A stretch of DNA of 35,534 nucleotides from assembly GCA_028693165.1 (NCBI GenBank), contig JAQUVX010000030.1:1-35534 (forward strand), written 5' to 3'. The notes beneath the pieces are model-generated. The model ran no database searches, had not been told where the DNA came from, and was given only the letters and a program-made list of their open reading frames with translations. The translations under genes were made by a program, and so were the position numbers. This document shows positions 7,219 through 15,425 of this stretch, piece after piece. Position 1 is the stretch's first letter. Each line of letters starts with the position of its first letter. The DNA comes from Lachnospiraceae bacterium. Its GTDB lineage: Bacteria > Bacillota > Clostridia > Lachnospirales > Lachnospiraceae.

Positions 7219-7951
7219 TCACAGGTTATTGCCCGACGAGCGGATCGATGATCTGCAGCGGAACGGCTACCAGATCATTCAGAAGGCCGGCGGATTCTGC
7301 TTCGGTATGGATGCGGTTCTGCTGTCCGGCTTTGCGCAGGTAAAGGAAGGGGAAACGGTCCTGGATCTGGGAACCGGAACCGGGATCATTCCGATCCTGC
7401 TGGAAGCGAAGACGAAGGGGCGCCATTTTACAGGTCTTGAGATCCAGAAAGAGATGGCAGATATGGCGGCGCGGAGTGTGGCGCTCAATGGACTGGAAGA
7501 CCGGGTTGAGATTGTCAGAGGCGATATAAAGGAAGCCAGCCGGTTGTTCGGCAAGGCTTCTTTTGATGTGGTGACATCGAATCCGCCGTATATGAATGAC
7601 AGCCATGGATTGAAGAACCCGGATCTGCCGAAAGCGATTGCGCGGCATGAGGTGCTTTGCACGCTGGAGGATGTGGTGCGGGAGGCGGCGTTTCTCTTGA
7701 AGCCGGGCGGACGGTTCTACATGGTTCACAGGCCGCATCGGCTGGCGGAGATTATCTCGGTGCTGAAGGAACATAAGCTGGAGCCGAAGCGCATGAAGCT
7801 GGTGCATCCGTTTGTGGAGAAGGAAGCGAATATGGTGCTGATCGAGTCGGTGCGGGGCGGTGGCCCCATGATGAAGGTGGAGGCTCCAATTATTGTATAC
7901 AAGGAACCGGGTGTGTATACCGAGGAGATTTATACGATATATGGATACTGA
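7211..7951 (+). CDS. tRNA1(Val) adenine-N6 methyltransferase (TrmN6/YabB family)
   Basis: This is a 246-aa class I SAM methyltransferase: DLGTGTGIIPILL (52-64) is motif I, and NPPY (124-127) is the amino-methyltransferase catalytic motif used for exocyclic adenine nitrogens. The family modifies A37 of tRNA-Val in E. coli, and yabB occupies the same place near holB and rsmI in Bacillus. It starts inside the end of ricT and is followed 16 bases later by rsmI. The exact target in this organism is an assumption from the family. Confidence 0.9.
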   Translation: MTNHRLLPDERIDDLQRNGYQIIQKAGGFCFGMDAVLLSGFAQVKEGETVLDLGTGTGIIPILLEAKTKGRHFTGLEIQKEMADMAARSVALNGLEDRVEIVRGDIKEASRLFGKASFDVVTSNPPYMNDSHGLKNPDLPKAIARHEVLCTLEDVVREAAFLLKPGGRFYMVHRPHRLAEIISVLKEHKLEPKRMKLVHPFVEKEANMVLIESVRGGGPMMKVEAPIIVYKEPGVYTEEIYTIYGY

Positions 7952-7967
7952 TTGAAAGGAAAGAATT

Positions 7968-8819
7968 ATGACAGAGGGAACCGCAGGAAAATTGTATTTA
8001 TGTGCGACACCGATCGGGAATCTGGACGATATCACGCTGCGTGTACTAAATACGCTGAAAGAGGCAGATCTGATCGCGGCGGAGGACACGCGGCACAGCA
8101 TTAAGCTGCTGAATCATTTTGATATCAAGACGCCGATGACCAGCTACCATGAGTTCAACAAGATCGACAAGGCGCGCTATCTGGTGGGGCAGCTTCAGCA
8201 GGGAGTCAATATCGCATTGATCACGGATGCGGGAACGCCGGGCATCTCAGATCCGGGGGAAGAACTGGTGAAGCAGTGCTACGAGGCGGGTGTGGAGGTG
8301 ACTTCTCTGCCGGGGCCGGCGGCGTGTGTGACGGCGCTGACGATCTCCGGTCTGTCGACCAGGCGGTTCTGCTTTGAGGCATTCCTTCCGGTGGATAAGA
8401 AGGAACGGCAGTGGATTCTGGAGGAGCTGAAAAGTGAGACGCGGACGATGATCATTTACGAGGCTCCGCATCATCTAGTGCGGACGCTGCAGGAGCTGTC
8501 GGACACACTCGGCGGCGAGCGCAGGATCACGATTTGCCGGGAACTGACGAAACGGTATGAGGAAGCGTACCGGACTACCTTTGCGGGGGCGCTGGCCCGC
8601 TACGCGGCGGAGGAACCGAAGGGGGAATGCGTCATTGCGATTGAAGGCCGCAGCATCCACGAGATGCGCCAGGAGCAGCAGCGCTCCTGGGACGAGATGA
8701 GCATCGAGGAGCATATGGATGTCTATCTCACCCAGGGGGTGGAGCGGAAGGAAGCCATGAAGCTGGTGGCGAAGGACCGTGGGATCAGTAAGAGGGATGT
8801 GTATCAGGAGCTGCTGTGA
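7968..8819 (+). CDS. rsmI: 16S rRNA 2'-O-ribose C1402 methyltransferase RsmI
   Basis: This 283-aa member of the tetrapyrrole-methylase fold family has the RsmI marks: CATPIGNLDDITLR (12-25), AAEDTRHS (37-44), SYHEFN, ITDAGTPGISDPG (85-97) and SLPGPAACVTAL. It methylates the ribose of C1402 in 16S rRNA near the decoding centre. AAAGGAAAG precedes the ATG. It closes the holB-ricT-trmN6-rsmI run; the minus-strand panE gene converges on it 37 bases downstream. Confidence 0.95.
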   Translation: MTEGTAGKLYLCATPIGNLDDITLRVLNTLKEADLIAAEDTRHSIKLLNHFDIKTPMTSYHEFNKIDKARYLVGQLQQGVNIALITDAGTPGISDPGEELVKQCYEAGVEVTSLPGPAACVTALTISGLSTRRFCFEAFLPVDKKERQWILEELKSETRTMIIYEAPHHLVRTLQELSDTLGGERRITICRELTKRYEEAYRTTFAGALARYAAEEPKGECVIAIEGRSIHEMRQEQQRSWDEMSIEEHMDVYLTQGVERKEAMKLVAKDRGISKRDVYQELL

Positions 8820-8856
8820 TTTTTGGGGTGGCGGATTTTATATTTACACCAGCAGT

Positions 8857-9771
8857 TCAATACTGACGTTCCAATTCCAAAATCCTCTCATACAGCCGGT
8901 CATTGATCGGCACGGGGAGGTGATGGCGGGCGGCGAGGGTTCGCACGGTACCGGAAAAGAGCGCCACCTCGGACTTCCGGTGGGAGATGCCGTCCTGGCG
9001 CATGGAGGGCATACCGGTTGGTGAGAGGGTGCGGATCAGATCGATGTAGGTGGTCAGATCATGTTCGGTCAGAGGGATTCCCTCCAGATTCGCCAGTTGT
9101 ATGACTTCGCGCATGGCACCGATCATGGTGTCGTAGGTCTCGCCGGGAGTCAGAGATCCGCCGTAGTTGGTTTCGTAAGCCATGCAGGTCTGATTGACGC
9201 CGACGTTCAGCATGAATTTGCCCCAGAGGCGGTAGCGGATGTCCGGTTCGACCGTGTAGGCGATGCCGGTGCGGGTTAAGTATTCGGTGAGGGACTGCAA
9301 GCGGTCGGCCTGGTCGTCCGAGAAGGTGCCAATGCGCAGCTCACCTGGTTTTGAGAAGGTTAAGTCGCCGCCGAATTTGACAGCGTCCATGCCCTGAGCG
9401 ATGCAGCCAAGCACTTTTTCCGCGCCATAGCGCTCACCAATGATCTGCTCGCTGGTAATGCCATTCAAGACAGAGATGATGGTGGTGTTCGGACCAATGC
9501 AGTGCGTCATGGTGTCAAGGGCGGCAGACAGTGCGGTGTATTTGACAGCGACAATGACTAAGTCGGCGGGTTCGGCGTTGTGGCTGTCTTTCAGAAGAAA
9601 CATCCGTGGTGTGCCATTGACGGTGGAGGTCATTTCCTGATAGCGGCAAATGCGATCAGGCTCGGCGACAAAGTCTACGGATGCGGAAGGCTGTGCGGTG
9701 AGAATTTGATCAGCATAAAGCATTCCGAGTGCGCCCATGCCGATGATGGCGGTTGTCTGTATTTTTTTCAT
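8857..9771 (-). CDS. 2-dehydropantoate 2-reductase (PanE family)
   Basis: The 304-aa product starts with a nucleotide-binding turn TAIIGMGALGMLYA and shows the ketopantoate reductase pattern: AVKYTALSAAL, ISVLNGITSEQ, then the C-terminal helical domain with WGKFMLNVGVNQ and SMRQDGISHRKSEVALFSG, where Lys and Glu/Ser contact the substrate. It would reduce ketopantoate with NADPH to pantoate on the way to pantothenate and CoA. No other pan gene is nearby, and the gene stands alone on the minus strand. Related 2-oxoacid reductases cannot be excluded from sequence alone. Confidence 0.9.
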   Translation of the reverse strand: MKKIQTTAIIGMGALGMLYADQILTAQPSASVDFVAEPDRICRYQEMTSTVNGTPRMFLLKDSHNAEPADLVIVAVKYTALSAALDTMTHCIGPNTTIISVLNGITSEQIIGERYGAEKVLGCIAQGMDAVKFGGDLTFSKPGELRIGTFSDDQADRLQSLTEYLTRTGIAYTVEPDIRYRLWGKFMLNVGVNQTCMAYETNYGGSLTPGETYDTMIGAMREVIQLANLEGIPLTEHDLTTYIDLIRTLSPTGMPSMRQDGISHRKSEVALFSGTVRTLAARHHLPVPINDRLYERILELERQY

Positions 9772-9867
9772 AGTATGATCAGATCCTTTCTGTGAGAGTG
9801 GAAATCATATATGTATCATAACGCAAGATGGGGCAAATGGAAACATTTTGTTCTGATCATTTTCCGC

Positions 9868-9896
9868 TTGCAGCCACAAATGGACTCTGCTATAAT
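9868..9896 (+). promoter_or_regulatory. Promoter with perfect TATAAT in the panE-Rpn gap
   Basis: TTGCAG (9868-9873) and TATAAT (9891-9896) are spaced 17 bases. The -10 is perfect and the -35 matches three of six. The transcript would start near 9903 and run about 290 bases before the nuclease gene at 10192. Apart from the small ORF at 9968 and a short GGCGA/TCGCC hairpin within it, I see no known riboswitch in that leader. Confidence 0.55.
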
Positions 9897-9967
9897 TGGC
9901 ATCAGGAACAGAACCTGTCTTTGCCGTGCCAGTGTGTCGGAAAGGCGGCAGGGAAACGTAAAGATAT

Positions 9968-10102
9968 ATGACAAAAGTTTTATCTCATATAGAAGTTCGG
10001 CGATGGGCTTCGCCAGCACTGATATCTACATCGGAGCTGTTATCTGCAATCGTAGAAATCGTTATAATCATTAAAAATTTCCGTAATAAAAACAGTAAGT
10101 AA
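9968..10102 (+). CDS. Possible small ORF, 44 aa, basic with a hydrophobic C-terminal half
   Basis: Starting at ATG 9968, a frame of 44 codons begins MTKVLSHIEVRRWASPALIS and continues into a hydrophobic run (LLSAIVEIVIIIK) and a basic tail ending KNSK. The ribosome site is weak (AGGGA about 12 bases upstream). It lies 65 bases after the predicted start of a strong promoter, and ends 89 bases before the nuclease gene. A short amphipathic or membrane peptide, or a leader peptide, is possible. It could also be a chance frame. Confidence 0.25.
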   Translation: MTKVLSHIEVRRWASPALISTSELLSAIVEIVIIIKNFRNKNSK

Positions 10103-10191
10103 GGAAAAAAAGACACAAGGCAGGGTCACGTTCTGTTTCTCTATGAATTTCAGTTATGATCTAAAAATCGAAAGAAAGAAGAGGGATGTCT

Positions 10192-11223
10192 ATGGCAATG
10201 AAAAGACCGGAAGAAAGCGAAAAATTTGCATTTGTGAAATGTATGTCGGAGGTGTTTGAGTCGGAGGAGGAGTTGATCGGGCGGCTGAAGGCGGAAGGAC
10301 TGATGGATGAGTTTCAGAGGCTTTCGGAAGTGCTGCAAAAGGATTTTGTGGAATTCTGCACCGGGCAGAAGGGATTGAATGTCAGGAGTGATCCCATGTT
10401 CAAGCGGGTATTTGATCCGTCGATTTGTCCGGAACGACTGGAAGAATTTTTAAGTCTGTGTTTAAAGAGATCCTTAAAAATTTTAAAGATAATGCCAAAT
10501 GAATCACATCGGCTGACGGAGGAGTCCTCGCTGCTGATCATGGATATTCTGGTGCAGCTTGAGGACGGGGAGCTGGTGAACGTGGAGATCCAGCGGGTCG
10601 GATATCTGTTTCCGGGGGAGCGGGTTTCCTGCTATCTCAGTGATCTGCTGATGCGTCAGTATGCGCAGATCAAGGAGCAGAGAAGGCAGGAAGACAAACA
10701 GTTCTCTTATAAGGATATTAAGAAGGTTTACTGTATTGTGCTGATTGAGAACAGCACCCGTGTATTTAAGAATTTACCGAATCAATATCTGCATCGGGGA
10801 AGGATGATGTTCGATACGGGACTGAATCTGGATATGCCGCAGGAATGCCTGCTGATACCGCTTGACATTTTCCTGAAAAACCATCAAAATATAGATAACA
10901 GGTTAGATGCATGGCTATACTTTATCGCCTCGGAGAAGCTGACAGATATCCGGAAGGTGATCGAAGCATATCCGGAATTTGAGGAACTGTATGAGGAGAT
11001 TTTTCAGTTCCGTTATCATGTGAAGGAGTTGATCGGTATGTATTCTAAGGAATTGAGTATTCTGGATGCGAATACGGTGAAGTACATGGTGGAACAGCAG
11101 CAGGAAGAGCTGGAGCGGCAGGCGGAAGCATTGAAGAGAAAGGACGAGGAGCTGGAAGACAAAGCCAGGGAGTTGGAAGCGCTGCGGCAGGTAATCAAAG
11201 AACTGAAAGCAAAGCAAGGCTAA
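10192..11223 (+). CDS. Rpn/PD-(D/E)XK nuclease family transposase-like protein
   Basis: The 343-aa product matches the PD-(D/E)XK family labelled 'nuclease family transposase' or Rpn (recombination-promoting nuclease). NVRSDPMFKRVF opens the domain. IMDILVQLEDGELVNVEIQ holds the catalytic Asp and the E-x-Q pair. YLSDLLMRQYAQ, KKVYCIVLIEN and the long helical tail follow. The last ~55 residues are a coiled coil of Glu, Lys, Gln and Leu. ATG 10192 is chosen since GAGGG lies six bases before it; ATG 10186 directly abuts GAGGG. These proteins are common as dispersed copies in gut Firmicutes and Bacteroides. Whether this copy is mobile is unknown, and no terminal repeats are seen. Confidence 0.85.
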   Translation: MAMKRPEESEKFAFVKCMSEVFESEEELIGRLKAEGLMDEFQRLSEVLQKDFVEFCTGQKGLNVRSDPMFKRVFDPSICPERLEEFLSLCLKRSLKILKIMPNESHRLTEESSLLIMDILVQLEDGELVNVEIQRVGYLFPGERVSCYLSDLLMRQYAQIKEQRRQEDKQFSYKDIKKVYCIVLIENSTRVFKNLPNQYLHRGRMMFDTGLNLDMPQECLLIPLDIFLKNHQNIDNRLDAWLYFIASEKLTDIRKVIEAYPEFEELYEEIFQFRYHVKELIGMYSKELSILDANTVKYMVEQQQEELERQAEALKRKDEELEDKARELEALRQVIKELKAKQG

Positions 11224-11280
11224 GAAAACGCAGCAGGAGAATCGGTCGATAAATAAGAACGAATCGAGAAGAAATATCAC

Positions 11281-11309
11281 TTGACAAAATGCACTGGATT
11301 CTATATATT
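11281..11309 (+). promoter_or_regulatory. Promoter of the fatty-acid synthesis operon
   Basis: A perfect TTGACA (11281-11286) is followed after 17 bases by TATATT (11304-11309). Transcription would start near 11316, leaving a ~135-base leader before fabH. The leader can form two hairpins: AGGAT/ATCCT (11361-11375) and GTAACTGT/ACGGTTAC (11395-11421). Neither is followed by a T-run. Confidence 0.8.
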
Positions 11310-11321
11310 ATGAATAAATAC

Positions 11322-11350
11322 TTTGAGTATCAAAACATTTGAATGTAAAA
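11322..11350. promoter_or_regulatory. Tandem FabT-type operators
   Basis: TTTGA-GTA-TCAAA (11322-11334) is a perfect inverted repeat that matches the palindrome known for the MarR-family repressor FabT in streptococci and lactococci. A second, imperfect copy TTTGA-ATG-TAAAA (11338-11350) has its centre 16 bases away. They sit at about +6 to +35 of the fab promoter, a good place for repression. A fabT gene lies at 23383. The link is inferred. Confidence 0.65.
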
Positions 11351-11450
11351 CTATTGTCGAAGGATGTCAAATCCTGAGCTGACAGGAAATCAAAGTAACT
11401 GTGAGGGTAAAAAACGGTTACTAATCAAATAGAAAAACGGGTAGGATAGC

Positions 11451-12413
11451 ATGACAAGCAGAATTATTGGAACAGGTTCATATGTACCGGAGCACATCGT
11501 GACAAATGATGATCTGGCAAAGATTGTGGAGACCAGCGATGAATGGATTCTGGAGAGAACCGGGATTCGGGAGCGGCGGATCGGGATCGAGGAAGGCACC
11601 AGTTTCATGGCGGCGAAGGCGGCACAGAGAGCACTTGAGAATGCGGGTGCAGAGGCAGAGGAATTAGATCTGATTCTTCTGGCAACCTCCTCACCGGATC
11701 ATTGCTTCCCGAATGGGGCGTGCGAGGTGCAGGCCGCGATCGGTGCGGTGAATGCGACCGCGTTTGACATCAGTGCAGCATGTTCGGGATTTGAATTTGC
11801 CCTGAGTACGGTGCAGGCATTCGTCCAGTCCGGCGTATATAAGACGGCACTGGTGATCGGGGTGGACTGCTTGAGCAAGCTGACCGACTGGACCGACCGG
11901 GGAACCTGTGTCCTGTTCGGAGATGGCGCGGGTGCGGCGATTGTCCGTGCGGAGGAGACCGGAATCATTCATACGGTGATGGGCTCTGACGGAGTGCGGG
12001 GCGCGGTGTTGTCCTGTGCGGCACGAAACAATGGCAATTTTTTGAATGGAAAGCAACCGGAACTCGACTACATTTATATGAATGGTCAGGAAGTATTTAA
12101 ATTTGCAGTGAAGAAGGTTCCGGAATGCATTCGGCAGTTGCTGGATGAGTCGGATACCGATATCGGGGACGTCAAATATTTCGTTCTTCATCAGGCAAAT
12201 TCACGGATCTGTGAGTCGGTGGCAAAGCGCTTAAAACAGCCGATGGAGAAGGTTCCGATGAACATTGACCGGTATGGTAATACCTCCGGTGCGACGGTTC
12301 CGATTCTCCTGGATGAACTGAATCGCAACGGGCAGTTGAACCGGGGTGATAAATTGATCCTGGCGGGCTTCGGCGGAGGCTTGACTTGGGGCGCAGTTCT
12401 GTTAGAATGGTAG
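11451..12413 (+). CDS. fabH: 3-oxoacyl-ACP synthase III (FabH)
   Basis: The 320-aa enzyme starts fatty-acid synthesis by condensing an acyl-CoA with malonyl-ACP. The catalytic triad is visible: Cys111 in DISAACSGF, His247 in VLHQANSRI and Asn277 in RYGNTSGATV. TSDEWILERTGIRERRI near residue 28 is typical of the family. It is the first gene of the operon and the usual first gene of the streptococcal fab cluster. GTAGG precedes the ATG by a few bases. Primer preference (straight or branched) cannot be read from the sequence. Confidence 0.97.
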   Translation: MTSRIIGTGSYVPEHIVTNDDLAKIVETSDEWILERTGIRERRIGIEEGTSFMAAKAAQRALENAGAEAEELDLILLATSSPDHCFPNGACEVQAAIGAVNATAFDISAACSGFEFALSTVQAFVQSGVYKTALVIGVDCLSKLTDWTDRGTCVLFGDGAGAAIVRAEETGIIHTVMGSDGVRGAVLSCAARNNGNFLNGKQPELDYIYMNGQEVFKFAVKKVPECIRQLLDESDTDIGDVKYFVLHQANSRICESVAKRLKQPMEKVPMNIDRYGNTSGATVPILLDELNRNGQLNRGDKLILAGFGGGLTWGAVLLEW

Positions 12414-12483
12414 TACAGAGCGTGGGATAAGAGTTCCATGACTCTCTATATAAACAATTTTTATATGAAAAAGGAGAAAAAAC

Positions 12484-12717
12484 ATGTTAGAGAAAATGAA
12501 AGAAATTATTGCAGATCAGTTAAGCGTTGATGCAGAGACCGTTACCGAGGCTTCTTCCTTCAAAGAGGATTTGGGAGCAGATTCCCTGGATTTGTTCGAG
12601 CTGGTTATGGCGCTGGAAGACGAGTATTCCGTTGAGATTCCGTCTGATGATTTGCAGAACCTGCTGACCGTTGGGGATGTTATGAATTACCTGAAGGGAA
12701 AAGGTGTAGAGGCTTAA
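12484..12717 (+). CDS. acpP: Acyl carrier protein
   Basis: This 77-aa acidic four-helix protein carries the growing acyl chain on phosphopantetheine attached to Ser34 in the motif GADSLDLFEL. AGGAG precedes the ATG by eight bases. It sits between fabH and fabK, as in streptococci. A 70-base gap separates it from fabH. Confidence 0.97.
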   Translation: MLEKMKEIIADQLSVDAETVTEASSFKEDLGADSLDLFELVMALEDEYSVEIPSDDLQNLLTVGDVMNYLKGKGVEA

Positions 12718-12769
12718 TGCCCTGCACCTTCCTTTAGATAGAGAACGAAGAGGCAGTTGGAGGAATTAC

Positions 12770-13696
12770 ATGAAAACAAGAATTACGGAATTATTGGGCA
12801 TCGAATATCCGATTATTCAGGGCGGTATGGCCTGGGTGGCAGAAAGCCATCTGGCAGCAGCCGTATCGGAAGCAGGCGGACTGGGATTGATCGGCGGAGC
12901 CAATGCCCCGGCAGAGGTAATCCGCGATTACATAAGACAGGTAAAAGCGGCGACGGACAAGCCGTTTGGCGTGAATGTCATGCTGCTGAGTCCTTACGCG
13001 GATGATGTGGCAAAGGTTGTTGTGGAGGAAGGCATCAAGGTGGTGACCACCGGAGCCGGAAACCCGGAGAAATACATGGATATGTGGAAGGCAGCAGGCA
13101 TCAAGGTAATTCCGGTTGTAGCTTCCGTGGCGTTGGCGAGAAGAATGGAGCGATACGGCGCAGATGCAGTGGTTGCAGAGGGAACCGAGTCCGGCGGACA
13201 TATCGGTGAGGCCACAACCATGACGCTGGTACCGCAGGTTGTGGACGCGGTGTCGATCCCGGTTATCGCGGCAGGCGGCATCGGTGACGGCAGAGGAATC
13301 GCGGCGGCATTTATGCTGGGTGCCGAGGCCGTTCAGATGGGAACCCGTTTCCTGGTAGCCAAGGAATGTATCGTTCATCAGAATTATAAAGACCGTGTGC
13401 TGAAGGCAAAGGATATCGATTCTGCGGTAACCGGCAGAAGCCATGGACATCCGGTTCGCTGTCTGAGAAATCAGATGACCAGAGAGTACACCAAGCTGGA
13501 GAATGAGGGCAAGACCTTCGAAGAACTGGAATATCTGACCCTTGGAGCGCTGCGCAATGCAGTGATGGAAGGCGATGTGAACAACGGCACGGTAATGGCC
13601 GGCCAGATTGCAGGTATGGTTTCCAAAGAGCAGACCTGTAAAGAGATGATTGAAGAGATGGTGGACCAGGCAGAGACGCTTCTGGGCCATAAGTAA
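12770..13696 (+). CDS. fabK: Enoyl-ACP reductase II (FabK)
   Basis: This 308-aa FMN-dependent TIM-barrel enzyme catalyses the last reduction of each elongation cycle, in place of FabI. Evidence is YPIIQGGMAWVA at the N-terminus, GLIGGANAP, AEGTESGGHIGE (substrate/flavin loop) and PVIAAGGIGDGRGIAAAF followed by GAEAVQMGTRF, the FMN phosphate site. The ribosome site GGAGGA is clear. Position after acpP matches the streptococcal cluster. FabK enzymes are naturally insensitive to triclosan, known for the family. Confidence 0.95.
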   Translation: MKTRITELLGIEYPIIQGGMAWVAESHLAAAVSEAGGLGLIGGANAPAEVIRDYIRQVKAATDKPFGVNVMLLSPYADDVAKVVVEEGIKVVTTGAGNPEKYMDMWKAAGIKVIPVVASVALARRMERYGADAVVAEGTESGGHIGEATTMTLVPQVVDAVSIPVIAAGGIGDGRGIAAAFMLGAEAVQMGTRFLVAKECIVHQNYKDRVLKAKDIDSAVTGRSHGHPVRCLRNQMTREYTKLENEGKTFEELEYLTLGALRNAVMEGDVNNGTVMAGQIAGMVSKEQTCKEMIEEMVDQAETLLGHK

Positions 13697-13728
13697 GAAA
13701 TAAGCGTACAGGAAAAGGAGCAGGAGTG

Positions 13729-14652
13729 ATGAGCAAGATCGCATTTATTTACCCGGGACAGGGAGCACAGGTGTGTGGAATGGGACAGGATTTTTATGAG
13801 CAGACTGAGATTGGCAGAGCGGTATTCGACCGGGCCACGGAGCTGCTTGGATTCTCCGTTCCGGAGTTGTGCTTTACAGAGAATGACAGACTGGATATTA
13901 CCGAGTATACACAGGCTGCAATGGTCACCACCAGCATCGCCATGACGAAAGTCCTGGAGAGCAAAGGGGTGAAGCCGGATGTGGCAGCAGGCCTGAGCCT
14001 GGGTGAATATTGCGCACTCTATGCAGCCGGCGTGATGAGCGCGGACGATGCGATTGCGACCGTGCGGCAGCGCGGCATTCTGATGCAGGAGGCGGTTCCG
14101 ACGGGCCTTGGTGCCATGGCGGCGATCCTGGCGATGGACGCGGCGGCGATCGAAGAAGTGATTGCCGATATCGAGGGCGTGCAGATTGCCAATTACAACT
14201 GCCCGGGACAGATTGTTATTTCCGGAAAGAAAGAGGCGGTGGAGACGGCCTGCGAGAAGCTTAAGGAGGCAGGTGCAAAACGCGCCATTATGCTGAATGT
14301 AAGCGGACCGTTCCATTCCAATATGCTGACCGGCGCCGGTGAGAAGCTGGGTCAGGTGCTGGAGCAGGTGGAGGTGCATACTCCTGCGATTCCGTATGTG
14401 GCCAATGTCACTGCGGCGTATGTGACCGATGCGGCGGACGTAAAACCGCTGCTGATGAAGCAGGTGTCTTCCTCCGTGAGATGGCAGCAGAGCGTAGAAG
14501 CGATGCTGGCGGACGGAGTTGATACCTTTATTGAGATCGGACCGGGCAAGACTCTGGCCGGTTTCATGAAGAAGATCGATCGGACCGTGAAGGTTCTGAA
14601 TATAGAAAAACTGGCGGATGTGGACGTTGTGCTGGAAGCACTGGCACAGTAA
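13729..14652 (+). CDS. fabD: Malonyl-CoA:ACP transacylase (FabD)
   Basis: This 307-aa acyltransferase moves malonyl from CoA to AcpP. FIYPGQGAQVCGMG opens the fold. Ser90 in AGLSLGEYCAL is the nucleophile, and the His in VSGPFHSNML completes the dyad. ATG 13729 follows AAAGGAG by eight bases; a GTG three bases earlier is also possible. It is 32 bases after fabK. Confidence 0.96.
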   Translation: MSKIAFIYPGQGAQVCGMGQDFYEQTEIGRAVFDRATELLGFSVPELCFTENDRLDITEYTQAAMVTTSIAMTKVLESKGVKPDVAAGLSLGEYCALYAAGVMSADDAIATVRQRGILMQEAVPTGLGAMAAILAMDAAAIEEVIADIEGVQIANYNCPGQIVISGKKEAVETACEKLKEAGAKRAIMLNVSGPFHSNMLTGAGEKLGQVLEQVEVHTPAIPYVANVTAAYVTDAADVKPLLMKQVSSSVRWQQSVEAMLADGVDTFIEIGPGKTLAGFMKKIDRTVKVLNIEKLADVDVVLEALAQ

Positions 14653-14673
14653 GAGATCATGGAGGTAGAGAAG

Positions 14674-15414
14674 ATGTTGACAGATAAAATTGCAGTAGTA
14701 ACCGGCGCGAGCCGCGGAATCGGCCGTGAGGTCGCAAAAACTCTGGCAGCGCAGGGCGCAACCGTCATTGTCAATTACAATGGTTCCGCAGCGAAGGCAG
14801 AGGAAGTAGTCAAAGAGATTGAGGAAGCAGGCGGCAAAGCCGAGGCAATCCAGTGTAATGTATCCGAGTTCGAGAAGGCAGGCGAGCTCATGGCAGCCGT
14901 CACCGAGAAATATGGCCGGATCGATATTCTGGTCAACAATGCGGGTATCACCCGTGACAGTCTGCTGATGAAGATGAGCGAGGAGGATTTTGACGCGGTC
15001 ATCAACACCAACTTAAAGGGCGCATTCAACTGTATGCAGCACGTTGCGCGTCAGATGATCAAGCAGAAATCCGGAAGAATCATCAACATGGCATCCGTTG
15101 TCGGCGTGATGGGCAATGCGGGACAGGTCAATTATGCGGCTTCCAAAGCAGGCGTGATCGGTATGACCAAGTCTGTTGCAAAAGAGATGGCAAGCAGAGG
15201 CGTTACGGCGAATGCGATCGCCCCCGGTTTCATCGTGACCGAGATGACGGATGTTTTGCCGGACAAGATTAAAGAGGCCATGACCGAGCACATTCCGATG
15301 AAGCGATTCGGCTCGACCAAAGATGTTGCAAATCTTGCAGCATTCCTTGCATCCGACGCAGCCGCATACATTACCGGACAGGTGATCTGTGTGGACGGCG
15401 GCATGGCGATGTGA
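14674..15414 (+). CDS. fabG: 3-oxoacyl-ACP reductase (FabG)
   Basis: This 246-aa short-chain dehydrogenase reduces 3-oxoacyl-ACP with NADPH. The cofactor site is TGASRGIG (10-17), NNAG is at 88-91, and the catalytic residues are Ser141, Tyr154 and Lys158 (NYAASKAG). The start at 14674 is chosen because GGAGG lies seven bases before it; the longer frame from 14659 would contain that ribosome site in its coding part. A structured repeat element follows before fabF. Confidence 0.96.
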   Translation: MLTDKIAVVTGASRGIGREVAKTLAAQGATVIVNYNGSAAKAEEVVKEIEEAGGKAEAIQCNVSEFEKAGELMAAVTEKYGRIDILVNNAGITRDSLLMKMSEEDFDAVINTNLKGAFNCMQHVARQMIKQKSGRIINMASVVGVMGNAGQVNYAASKAGVIGMTKSVAKEMASRGVTANAIAPGFIVTEMTDVLPDKIKEAMTEHIPMKRFGSTKDVANLAAFLASDAAAYITGQVICVDGGMAM

Positions 15415-15425
15415 CGCAAGCAATG

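Noticed and set aside
9811-10074. 87-codon plus-strand frame in the panE-Rpn gap
   Set aside because: It begins before the promoter at 9868, has no ribosome site, and its composition looks random; the shorter frame at 9968 is slightly more plausible.
9903-10191. Riboswitch in the leader before the Rpn gene
   Set aside because: The GCCAGTG and GGCAGGGAAA pieces recall parts of a cobalamin riboswitch, but the rest of the conserved core is absent.
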